The position numbers and the translations under genes are program-made. This document shows, piece after piece, positions 26,698 to 34,539 of a DNA stretch of 64,000 nt (positions are counted from its first letter, which is position 1; each line of letters opens with the position of its first letter). Origin of the DNA: Rhodopseudomonas palustris (GTDB taxonomy: Bacteria > Pseudomonadota > Alphaproteobacteria > Rhizobiales > Xanthobacteraceae). The stretch is taken from positions 124,001 to 188,000 of the forward strand of contig NZ_CP019966.1 in NCBI RefSeq assembly GCF_003031265.1. Reading direction: 5' to 3'. The notes under the pieces were generated by a model, which saw only the letters and a program-made list of their open reading frames with translations, did no database searches and was not told the DNA's origin.

Positions 26698-28893
26698 TTA
26701 GCGCTGGAAGTCAGCGTCGCGATCGTCTTCACCGTCACCGAGCGCGAAGGCGAAGCCACCACCGCCCGCGGCCTTGAGCTGACGCTGCGGCTTGGCAGCC
26801 GGCTTCTTAGTGCCGCGGTCGACCGAAGCCATATGGGCCGCCTTGGCACGAAGCTGGTTGACAGCCTTGTCGATCGTCCCGCCGTGCGCCTTCGACTTGT
26901 CCTGGTCGATGCGGAAGAACGCGATGGTCGACTGCAGCTGCTCGGCCTGCGAAGCGAGTTCTTCCGAGGTCGAAGAGACCTGCTCGGAGGCGCTGGCGTT
27001 CTGCTGACCGACCTTGTCCAGCTGCTGGATCGCCTGGTTGATCTGCGACGAACCGACATCCTGTTCGCGGCAGGCCGAGGAGATCTCCTGCACCAGCTCC
27101 GAGGTCTTCTTGATGTCCGGCACCAGCTTGGCGAGCATTTCGCCGGCTTCCTGCGCGACCTTCACGGTCTCGCCGGACAGTTCGCCGATTTCGGTCGCCG
27201 ACGCCTGGCTGCGTTCCGCAAGCTTGCGGACTTCCGAAGCGACCACCGCAAAGCCCTTGCCGTGTTCGCCGGCGCGGGCGGCTTCGACCGCGGCGTTGAG
27301 GGCCAGAAGGTCGGTCTGACGAGCGATCTCCTGCACGATGGTGATCTTTTCAGCGATCGTCTGCATCGCGTCGACGGCCCGACCAACGGCGGCGCCGCTG
27401 GCTTCGGCATCCTTGGCGGACTGCGCGGCGATCTTCTCGGTCTGGCTGGCGTTCTCGGCGTTCTGCTTGATGTTCGCCGCCATCTCTTCCATCGACGAGG
27501 AGGCTTCTTCGGCCGACGATGCCTGCTCGGTGGCGCCCTGCGACAGCTGCTCGGCGCTGGCCGACAGTTCCTGGCTGCCGGCAGAGACGTTCTGAGCCGC
27601 GGTGAGCGCTTCCGACACGATCTGGCGGAGCTTTTCGACCATCTGCTCAAGTGCGATGCCCAGGGTGTCCTTCTCCGACAGCCGCTTGGCTTCGATCGTG
27701 AGGTTGCCGCGGGCAATCTCGTCGGCGACGCTGGCGGTGGCATTGAGGTTGGCGGTCATCGCGTTCAGCGACTTCACCAGATCGCCGACTTCGTCGTTGC
27801 TGGAGACGTCGATCTTCTTGCTGAGATCGCCGATCGCAACGGCGTTGGCGAGCCCCACTGCCTGCGTCAGGCCGCGGCTGATGTTGATGGCGATCCAGAG
27901 CGCGGAGGCAACTGCGGCCAGCAGCGAGGCGATCACGATGCTGATCAGAAGCAGCTTGGCGCTGGCAGCGTCGGACGCCGCCTGCTCGCTCATCTCGGCC
28001 ATCGCCTTCTTGACGTAGTTGACGTAGTCGGTCGCAGCCTGGATCGCGACCGTCGAGGTCGCCCGTCCTTCGGTTCCGGCCAACGCCGCGGCGCGGATGT
28101 TGCCGCCTTCCTTGACGATGTCGGAAACGCGACCGGCAATCTTGGCGAAGCGCTCGGACTGGCTGGTGATGGCCGACGAGGACAGCCCGACGGCCGACAG
28201 CGCTGCGACGCTCTGCTGCGCGCTCGACCGCAGACGCTCGGTAGCGTCGCCAAGCGCCTTGACGGTGGAATTCAGGTCTTCGAGGTTCGACGCATAGAAC
28301 GACAGCGCCAGACTCTTCTGGACCGCCTCACCGTCGGCACGGATCGACAGGATCGAAATCAGCGCAGTCGCGCGCTCAGCCGAGACCGGCAGCTTGCGGG
28401 CTTCCGCCAGCGTGCTGTCGACCGCCTCGTTCCAGTCCTTGACAACCGGCAAACCTTCGGAGGTCCAGAGCTGGGCGCCGCGGTTGTTGGAGTTGAGCGT
28501 ACCGAACTTGATGATCTGATCTTCGGTCGCGTTCATCTTGTCGTACGCGACCGAGAACTTCTCGAGCATCCGCTTGCCGGTCTCGGTGGCGATCGCAGCG
28601 ATCTCGTCGCGGATGCGCAGCGCATCCTTGCGATACTGCTTCACCTCCTCGGCAACCTTCTGCAGCTCCGTGTCGGTCGAGGCGATGATGATGTCTCGCT
28701 GGGCACGGGTCTGGTACAGAATGTTGTTCTGCAGTTCGCCGGCCTTGTCGATCCGCTGCGAGCGCGACACCAGGCCTTCCGAGGTCTCAGCCAGTTGCGT
28801 CAGCTTGACGTAGGCGATTCCGCCGGTGATGGCGGACAGCAGGATCACGACACCAAAGGCGCCGGCCAGCTTTGCTTTAACAGTTAGTCTCAT
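26698..28893 (-). CDS. Methyl-accepting chemotaxis protein (transmembrane)
   Basis: The 731-residue receptor has an N-terminal membrane helix (about 7-29) and a periplasmic four-helix-bundle-like domain with many short helices (about 35-305). A second helix follows ([23 protein letters not shown] in pattern), then HAMP and a long coiled-coil signalling domain with the tip [25 protein letters not shown] precedes ATG 28893 by about 6 bases. The C-terminal 60 residues are basic and low in complexity. The ligand is unknown. As the only membrane receptor in the operon it is likely the main input to this CheA. Confidence 0.93.
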   Translation of the reverse strand: MRLTVKAKLAGAFGVVILLSAITGGIAYVKLTQLAETSEGLVSRSQRIDKAGELQNNILYQTRAQRDIIIASTDTELQKVAEEVKQYRKDALRIRDEIAAIATETGKRMLEKFSVAYDKMNATEDQIIKFGTLNSNNRGAQLWTSEGLPVVKDWNEAVDSTLAEARKLPVSAERATALISILSIRADGEAVQKSLALSFYASNLEDLNSTVKALGDATERLRSSAQQSVAALSAVGLSSSAITSQSERFAKIAGRVSDIVKEGGNIRAAALAGTEGRATSTVAIQAATDYVNYVKKAMAEMSEQAASDAASAKLLLISIVIASLLAAVASALWIAINISRGLTQAVGLANAVAIGDLSKKIDVSSNDEVGDLVKSLNAMTANLNATASVADEIARGNLTIEAKRLSEKDTLGIALEQMVEKLRQIVSEALTAAQNVSAGSQELSASAEQLSQGATEQASSAEEASSSMEEMAANIKQNAENASQTEKIAAQSAKDAEASGAAVGRAVDAMQTIAEKITIVQEIARQTDLLALNAAVEAARAGEHGKGFAVVASEVRKLAERSQASATEIGELSGETVKVAQEAGEMLAKLVPDIKKTSELVQEISSACREQDVGSSQINQAIQQLDKVGQQNASASEQVSSTSEELASQAEQLQSTIAFFRIDQDKSKAHGGTIDKAVNQLRAKAAHMASVDRGTKKPAAKPQRQLKAAGGGGFAFALGDGEDDRDADFQR

Positions 28894-28959
28894 TTCGAGC
28901 TTCCTTAGGGTCGAAGGTTTCGGTCAAACTCACGCAACAACAGATCGCGACCGGGCGGC

Positions 28960-29448
28960 TCAGGCTGCCAGATCGTTAGAAGGGGCCACGGCAGCGCCGG
29001 CCGACATGTCGGTGCCGGCCATCAGGCGCGCCAGATCGAAGATGATGACGAAGCGATCGCCCTTGCGACCGATGCCGGCGATGTAGTCCGACTTCCACTT
29101 GCCGCCGACGTCGGGGACTTGCTCCAGCGAGCTCTCCTCGATGTCGGTGACTTCGTAGACGCAGTCGGCGACGAAGCCGACGCCGACGACGCGGCCGGCG
29201 ACCGGCACGTCGAGAATGATGATGCGGGTCGCCTCGGTCGGCGGCACCGCCGGCAGATCGAGCTTCAGCCGAAGATCGAGGATCGGATAGCCGGTCCCGC
29301 GCACGTCGATCATGCCGAGCATGAATTCCGGCGCGTGCGGCAGCCGGGAGATCGGCCGCATATCGAGGATTTCGCGAACGTTGCGGATCGCCATTCCGAA
29401 CGTTTCTCCGGCGAGTCCGAGCGTCAGATATTGCGCGGTTTCGGCCAT
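28960..29448 (-). CDS. cheW: Chemotaxis coupling protein CheW (second in operon)
   Basis: The 162-residue protein joins receptor and CheA. It has the SH3-like double-barrel pattern: YLTLGLAGETFGMAIRNVREIL, RPISRLPHAPEFMLGMIDVRG, YPILDLRLKLDL and VGFVADCVYEVTDIEE. ATG 29448 opens the domain directly. It shares order and pattern with the second CheW gene 60 bases upstream. Confidence 0.93.
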   Translation of the reverse strand: MAETAQYLTLGLAGETFGMAIRNVREILDMRPISRLPHAPEFMLGMIDVRGTGYPILDLRLKLDLPAVPPTEATRIIILDVPVAGRVVGVGFVADCVYEVTDIEESSLEQVPDVGGKWKSDYIAGIGRKGDRFVIIFDLARLMAGTDMSAGAAVAPSNDLAA

Positions 29449-29508
29449 GTCTTCCTCACTTCAACGCTGGTTGGCGGCATGTACTGCCGGATGTCTGACC
29501 GAGGGCGC

Positions 29509-29979
29509 TCAATTCAGGATCCGTTCCATGTTCGGCACGACGACGAATTCATCGCGCCACTTGGTGATGAAGCGGATGTATTCCGGCTTCCAATGCATGC
29601 CGACACGCGGGGTCTGCTGCACGTCGGTGCGCGAAATCTCGGTGACTTCGTAGACGCGGTCGGCACTGACGCCGACCAGCACCGCCTCGTTGTCGAGGCG
29701 GACTTCGAGCACCACGATGCGGCTGTCGGCGGTGTGGGTTTGCACCGGCATGCCGAAGCGGATGCGTAGGTCGGCGAACGGAATGACGTTGCCGCGGACG
29801 TTGATCACCCCCGGCACGAACGCCTTTGCGCCGGCGACCTTGGTGGCCGGGATCGGATCGATGATCTCGCGGACGAGGCCGGCGTCGATCGCGAACTTCT
29901 CGTCGCCGAGTCCGATCATCACCACCTGCATCGCGTCGGCGTCGCCGTCGGTTGCGCTTTGAACCCGATCGTTACTCAT
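29509..29979 (-). CDS. cheW: Chemotaxis coupling protein CheW (first in operon)
   Basis: The 156-residue CheW has VMIGLGDEKFAIDAGLVREII, VPGVINVRGNVIPFADLRIRFG and VGVSADRVYEVTEISRTDV. Its ATG overlaps the last base of the cheA stop codon, so translation is likely coupled. Two different CheW proteins in one operon may let the receptor and the soluble receptor-like protein couple to the same CheA differently (inference). Confidence 0.93.
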   Translation of the reverse strand: MSNDRVQSATDGDADAMQVVMIGLGDEKFAIDAGLVREIIDPIPATKVAGAKAFVPGVINVRGNVIPFADLRIRFGMPVQTHTADSRIVVLEVRLDNEAVLVGVSADRVYEVTEISRTDVQQTPRVGMHWKPEYIRFITKWRDEFVVVPNMERILN

Positions 29980-32045
29980 CAGGCGGCCTCGCTGATCTGC
30001 TTTTCGGACTGGGCTTGGGCGAGGCCGACGAGTTGCACGACGTCGAGGATCAGCGCTGCCGTTCCGTCACCCAGGATGGTGGCGCCGGAGAACATCGTGA
30101 CGTCGGAGTGCAGCTTCGACAGTGATTTGATGACGGTCTGGTGGTTGCCGATGATCTGATCGGCCACCAGACCGACGCGGGTCTCGCCGGTCGAAATGAT
30201 GATCGTCTTCTGGTGCTGATCGGGTTCGCCGTCCGCGTCGAAGATTTCGCGGAGGCGCAGGAACGGCACGAGATTGCCGCGGACGTTGAGGAAGTTGCGG
30301 CTGCGCGAGCGCTCGTCCTCGGCAGTGAGTTCGACGCACTCTTCGACCGCGGACAGCGGAATGATGTAGCGGCCGCTTCCGACGCGGATCAGCAGACCTT
30401 CGATGATGGCCAGCGTTAGCGGCAAGCGCAGCGTGACGGTGGTGCCGTCACCCGGGACGGTCGACAGGTCGATCGACCCGCGCATGTTCTCGATGGTCCG
30501 CTTGACGACGTCCATACCGACGCCGCGCCCCGACAGCGCCGAAACGGTCTGCGCCGTCGAGAAGCCGGGGTGGAATAGGAACTGATGGATTTCCTGGTCG
30601 GAGGCGGTAGCGCCCGGCGCGATCAGTCCCTGCTCCTCAGCCTTGGCGCGGATCCGGGCCGTATTCAGACCGCCGCCATTGTCCTTCACGGTCACGAGAA
30701 CCTGTGCGCCGGCATGCACGGCGGCGAGTTCGATCCGGCCCTGCTCCGGCTTTCCGGCGGCGACCCGCGCGGCCGGCGCTTCGATGCCGTGGTCAATCGC
30801 GTTGCGGATCAGATGGACGAGCGGATCAGCCAGGCACTCGATCATCGTCTTGTCGAGTTCGGTGTCCTCGCCCGAGGTGATGAATTCCACCGGCTTGCCG
30901 AGATCGCGCGACAGATCGTGCACCAAGCGGCGGAAGCGGCCGAACAGCGAGCCGATCGGCACCATGCGGGCGCCCATCGTGGTGTCGCGCAGGCTCGAGG
31001 CGAGGCGTTCGATCTCTTCGGCGATCAGCTTGATCGAGATGTCGTTGCCGGAGGCTGCGAGTTGGGTCAGGCGCGCCTGCGCAATCACCAGCTCGCCAAC
31101 CCGATCCATCAGCTCGTCGAGCCGTTCGGCCTGAACCCGAACGGTGGCGATGCCGCGATCGTCGGCGCGGCGGGGCTCGCCACTGCGGCGCTCCACGGTC
31201 GGCGCGGCTGGGGCGGCGGTTGCGGCCTGCGGCGCGGGCTTCGCGCCCTCGGCGCCCTGCGGCGGCTCCGGCGGCAGAATGGAAACATCCGGCAGCTCGA
31301 GCATCGGCACCGGCTGCGCGGCTTCGCCCTCGAACAACGGCTCCAGCGACAGCTGCATCTCGTCCTGGACGAACATGAAGACGTCGTCGATCGCGGCCTT
31401 GTCGCAATCCGAATGCAGCGAGACGTCCCACTTCAGATAGCAATCCTCGGGCACCAGCTCGTCGAGGAACGGAATGCCGTCGGTCAGCGGCATCGCGAAG
31501 CAGGAGCCGAGCTTGCTGAGGTCGTCGAGCAGGTCGAGCGGATTGGACCCGTTGCGCAGAATCTGGGAGTCGAATTCGAAGCGGAGATGCCAGCCGACCT
31601 GGCGGCGCTCCGACACCGGCGTCGGGGCCGGCGCCGAGATGGGCGACGACACCGGTGCTTCGATGGCTTCGGCCGGCGACACGAACCGGCTCAGATCGGC
31701 GAGGATCGCGTCGCCGATGATCGCATCGGTCTCATCCGGCGTTTCGATCAGCGCGCGGATGAAATCCTTGGCGGCCAGCGCGACCGAGACCAGATCCTGG
31801 GTCGGCTTGATCTCGCCCTTGCGGACGCGCTCGAACGCGGTCTCGAATTCGTGGGTGAAGGTGGCGACCTTGTCGAACCCGAACATCGCGCCCGAGCCCT
31901 TGATGGTGTGCAGGGCGCGAAACGCGGAGTCGACCAGTTCGCGGTCGTCGGGATTCTGGCCGAGATCGAGCAGCGCTGCTTCCAGCACCTCGAACAGCTC
32001 GGCCGCCTCTTGGCGGAAGACGGCTGCCGGATCGATCGTGGTCAT
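29979..32045 (-). CDS. cheA: Chemotaxis histidine kinase CheA
   Basis: The 688-residue kinase begins with an HPt (P1) domain carrying the phosphoacceptor in FRALHTIKGSGAMFG. A P2-like region with an acidic/proline-rich linker follows, then a P3 dimerisation helix pair (RLDELMDRVGELVIAQARL). The P4 ATPase has HLIRNAIDHGIE, DNGGGLN and GRGVGMDVV. A CheW-like P5 domain ends the protein (GRYIIPLSAVEECVEL). It overlaps cheY by 4 bases and the first cheW by one. No receiver domain is fused, so CheY and CheB are its targets. Confidence 0.95.
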   Translation of the reverse strand: MTTIDPAAVFRQEAAELFEVLEAALLDLGQNPDDRELVDSAFRALHTIKGSGAMFGFDKVATFTHEFETAFERVRKGEIKPTQDLVSVALAAKDFIRALIETPDETDAIIGDAILADLSRFVSPAEAIEAPVSSPISAPAPTPVSERRQVGWHLRFEFDSQILRNGSNPLDLLDDLSKLGSCFAMPLTDGIPFLDELVPEDCYLKWDVSLHSDCDKAAIDDVFMFVQDEMQLSLEPLFEGEAAQPVPMLELPDVSILPPEPPQGAEGAKPAPQAATAAPAAPTVERRSGEPRRADDRGIATVRVQAERLDELMDRVGELVIAQARLTQLAASGNDISIKLIAEEIERLASSLRDTTMGARMVPIGSLFGRFRRLVHDLSRDLGKPVEFITSGEDTELDKTMIECLADPLVHLIRNAIDHGIEAPAARVAAGKPEQGRIELAAVHAGAQVLVTVKDNGGGLNTARIRAKAEEQGLIAPGATASDQEIHQFLFHPGFSTAQTVSALSGRGVGMDVVKRTIENMRGSIDLSTVPGDGTTVTLRLPLTLAIIEGLLIRVGSGRYIIPLSAVEECVELTAEDERSRSRNFLNVRGNLVPFLRLREIFDADGEPDQHQKTIIISTGETRVGLVADQIIGNHQTVIKSLSKLHSDVTMFSGATILGDGTAALILDVVQLVGLAQAQSEKQISEAA

Positions 32046-32407
32046 GACCGCACCAGCTTGCTCACCACGGAGAGCAGTTGCTCCGGCTTGAACGGCTTGG
32101 TGATCCAGCCGGTGGCGCCGCAGCTCTTGGCTTCCTGCTTGACCGCGTCATTGGATTCGGTGGTGAGGAACACGATCGGCAGGCCGACCAGGTTGGGCTG
32201 CTTGCGAAGCGCCTTGATCAGTTCGAGGCCATTCATCACCGGCATGTTGAGGTCGGTGATGACGAGGTCGACCTTGGTGGCCTGCGCCTTCGACAGGCCC
32301 TGGGCGCCGTCGCCGGCTTCGACGACGCTGTGGCCGGCCGGCTCGAGCGTCACCTTGATCATCTGGCGGATGCTGGGGGAATCGTCGACGGTGAGGATCG
32401 TGGCCAT
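32042..32407 (-). CDS. cheY: Chemotaxis response regulator CheY
   Basis: The 121-residue single receiver domain has acidic pocket residues in VDDSPSIRQM, phosphoacceptor Asp in VITDLNMPVMNG, conserved Thr in FLTTES and Lys in TKPFKPE. No output domain is present. Phosphorylation by CheA would alter flagellar motor binding or feed another complex. It is coupled to its neighbours by a 1-base overlap upstream and a 4-base overlap downstream. Confidence 0.95.
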   Translation of the reverse strand: MATILTVDDSPSIRQMIKVTLEPAGHSVVEAGDGAQGLSKAQATKVDLVITDLNMPVMNGLELIKALRKQPNLVGLPIVFLTTESNDAVKQEAKSCGATGWITKPFKPEQLLSVVSKLVRS

Positions 32408-32730
32408 TACGAGCCACCTTTCTTTTGCGGGAAATGCTTGTCGATTATTTCGTCGCCGGTGAAGCCGGCGCGCTGAATGGTGTTGAGAAGCACCTCGGAG
32501 AGTTCTGTCAGCACTACCGGTCGGCCCTGAGCCTCTCCGGTCTTGGCGGTCGACAGCAGAAGCTGGATCGAGGTGAGGTCGGCCCTGTTCACTTTTGAAC
32601 AGTCGATCTCGAGCGGGCCTTGGCGACCGAGCGCTTCCTGGATCGTTTCGTGGATGCTTCGGATGGACGAGATACTACAGTCGGAAGGAAGCCGAAGCGC
32701 GGCTCCCGCTTCGGTGGGATCGAACGTCAT
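32407..32730 (-). CDS. STAS-domain protein at the head of the che operon
   Basis: The 107-residue single STAS domain has the pattern of anti-anti-sigma/MlaB-like proteins: LRLPSDCSISSIRSIHETI, LEIDCSKVNRADLTSIQLLLS and VVLTELSEVLLNTIQRAGF. The loop that carries the phosphorylatable Ser/Thr in SpoIIAA-type proteins reads ADLTSIQ, so a Thr or Ser is available. As first gene of a chemotaxis operon it could be an extra regulatory input. Its partner is unknown. It starts 285 bases from the divergent HD-GYP gene. Confidence 0.85.
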   Translation of the reverse strand: MTFDPTEAGAALRLPSDCSISSIRSIHETIQEALGRQGPLEIDCSKVNRADLTSIQLLLSTAKTGEAQGRPVVLTELSEVLLNTIQRAGFTGDEIIDKHFPQKKGGS

Positions 32731-33015
32731 TGCTATCCCCAGCCGCGAGACGACTCATCGTCTCTGCGATTACTTTGTCGATAGGGGAAAGCCTGACTGC
32801 TAATTATTAAGATAGTGTACTGCGCCTCGCTAAACTGCGTCTGCGGAAAACACTTAGTGCCTGCCGCGCGGCTCGTGGTTGCCACTACGGTGAACTACGA
32901 GGCAATTCACGCTTTTAGTATTAGATCAAAAGATACGCAGGCGGCAGACGCTTAGTTCGCACTTAATAGATAGGTGTTAGGTTGAATTTGGCGTACGCAT
33001 TGTGAGTTGCGCAAT
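32731..33015. promoter_or_regulatory. Divergent region between the che operon and the HD-GYP regulator
   Basis: The 285 bases hold promoters for both directions. Two AT-rich stretches stand out against the GC-rich background, at about 32790-32820 and 32920-32990. The che leader contains the hairpin at 32747-32764. I could not assign a sigma-54 site or a clean sigma-70 pair. Confidence 0.5.
32747..32764 (-). promoter_or_regulatory. Short hairpin in the leader of the che operon
   Basis: GAGACGA and TCGTCTC form a perfect 7-bp stem with a 4-nt loop. It lies 17 bases upstream of the start codon of the STAS gene, just before GGGGATAG, which serves as ribosome binding site. It might be an operator half of a dimeric regulator or an mRNA structure affecting initiation. 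Confidence 0.4.
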
Positions 33016-34158
33016 ATGCTTATTCAAGCACTGGTTGTGGACGACAGTCGGTCCGCGTTGGACTACTTGAAGCGAACGATCGAAGCCGACGGCCAGGTTG
33101 AGGTGACGGCTTTCACCGACCCGGTGCTGGCCCTGGCAACGGCCCGCAACCTCGACATCGACATCGTCTTTGCCGACTACGAGATGCCGAAGATGGACGG
33201 CATCAGTCTGATCCGGCGGCTGCGCTCGCTGCCAAAATTCTCCGACATCCCGATCGTGATGATCACCTCGATCGAAAGCGACGAAGTGCGGTTGCAAGCG
33301 CTCGCAGCCGGCGCGACCGACTTCCTGCCGAAGCGACCGAAGAGCCTCGAGACCCAGGTCCGCCTGCGCAACATGATCCGGCTCGGCTCGGCAGTCCGTA
33401 AGCTGAACGACCGCGCGGCGCTGTTGGCGAGCGAGGTGGCGCGCGCCACCCACGCGCTGCAGGAGCGCGAGGAAGAGATCATTCTTCGGCTGGCGCTGTC
33501 GGTCGAATATCGCGACAACGACACCGGCGATCACACCCTCAGGGTTGCAAAGTACAGCCGGATGATCGCGGAAGGGTTGGGACTGCCGGAAAGGCTGTGC
33601 CGCGACATCTATCTGGCTGCACCGCTGCACGACGTCGGCAAGGTCGCGACCCCCGACCATATTCTGCTCAAGCCGGGCAAGCTGACTCCGGACGAGATCG
33701 CCGTGATGCAGACCCACACCACGATCGGCGCATCGATTCTGGCCGGCAGCCGGTGCGAACTGATTCAGCTCGCCGCCGACATCGCGGTCGGTCATCACGA
33801 GCGCTGGGATGGCAAAGGCTACCCGAACAAACTGAAGGGCGAGGAAATTCCGATCGCGGCGCGGATCGTCGCGGTCGCCGACGTGTTCGACGCGCTGGCA
33901 ACCGCCCGCCCATATAAAGAGGCGATGCCGCTGCCGGTGGCGCGGCAGCACCTCGAAAACGGCCGCGGCCTCCACTTCGACCCAACCTGCGTCGATGTCT
34001 TCCTGGCGCGTTGGGACGACGTCGTGACGATCGCCACCGAGCGGCTGAGACTCCATCCAAAAGACGGCGCGCCACTGCAGCCGTCACTCACCCCCGACGC
34101 GCAGGAGCCGACCATCACATTGCCGACGCCGGAAGTGACCTCCACCGTAGCAACCTGA
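33016..34158 (+). CDS. Response regulator with HD-GYP domain (probable cyclic-di-GMP phosphodiesterase)
   Basis: The 380-residue protein has an N-terminal receiver domain (VVDDSRSAL, phosphoacceptor Asp in FADYEMPKMDG, Lys near LPKRPK) and a short coiled-coil linker. An HD-GYP domain follows with HDVGK and HHERWDGKGYP. The motif set needed for metal binding and GYP is complete, so hydrolysis of cyclic-di-GMP is likely. The C-terminus has about 40 proline/threonine-rich residues. The partner kinase could be the adjacent CheA, linking chemotaxis to c-di-GMP, but an orphan kinase is equally possible. ATG 33016 is preferred to a TTG nine bases upstream. Confidence 0.92.
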   Translation: MLIQALVVDDSRSALDYLKRTIEADGQVEVTAFTDPVLALATARNLDIDIVFADYEMPKMDGISLIRRLRSLPKFSDIPIVMITSIESDEVRLQALAAGATDFLPKRPKSLETQVRLRNMIRLGSAVRKLNDRAALLASEVARATHALQEREEEIILRLALSVEYRDNDTGDHTLRVAKYSRMIAEGLGLPERLCRDIYLAAPLHDVGKVATPDHILLKPGKLTPDEIAVMQTHTTIGASILAGSRCELIQLAADIAVGHHERWDGKGYPNKLKGEEIPIAARIVAVADVFDALATARPYKEAMPLPVARQHLENGRGLHFDPTCVDVFLARWDDVVTIATERLRLHPKDGAPLQPSLTPDAQEPTITLPTPEVTSTVAT

Positions 34159-34197
34159 TCGTTGTCCGGCGCCGTGACGTCGGACACATCTCTCTTT

Positions 34198-34539
34198 TTA
34201 TAGGCAGGGCGTCGCCACAAGAATCACGACCCCGGTCCAGACCGTTGCGGCGATGGCCGCCGCGGCCGATCCGATCGCGGCCCGTCGCAAGAATCTGGAC
34301 GTCCGAGCGTTCGCGGCCGATCGCAGTCGCACGCAATAGATCAGCAGCCCGGCCAGTGCGGCCAGATGGACGAGCCAGATCGCGAGCAGCGTCAGCCGCA
34401 ACGGCGGGACGCCGCCGATGGCATCGTTTTGCCAGCCGAACGCACAGCCAAGCGACAGCGCTGCATACAGCAGCGTGAAGGCCGAGGCCCAGATCACGAA
34501 GCCGGCGGGGATCAGCAGCAGCGCAAGCCGCGGCTTCAT
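34198..34539 (-). CDS. Small membrane protein of the cytochrome oxidase cluster
   Basis: The 113-residue protein has three predicted membrane helices (LALLLIPAGFVIWASAFTLL, then LTLLAIWLVHLAALAGLLIY, and a C-terminal helix). It overlaps the end of the fused oxidase gene by 4 bases. Position and size suggest a small accessory or subunit IV-like protein, but I recognise no family motif. The stop lies 40 bases from the end of the convergent HD-GYP gene. Confidence 0.75.
   Translation of the reverse strand: MKPRLALLLIPAGFVIWASAFTLLYAALSLGCAFGWQNDAIGGVPPLRLTLLAIWLVHLAALAGLLIYCVRLRSAANARTSRFLRRAAIGSAAAAIAATVWTGVVILVATPCL

Noticed and set aside
26656..28887. A 743-codon plus-strand frame opposite the chemoreceptor gene
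   Set aside because: It is antisense to a clear MCP and has no motifs or ribosome site. It arises from codon bias.
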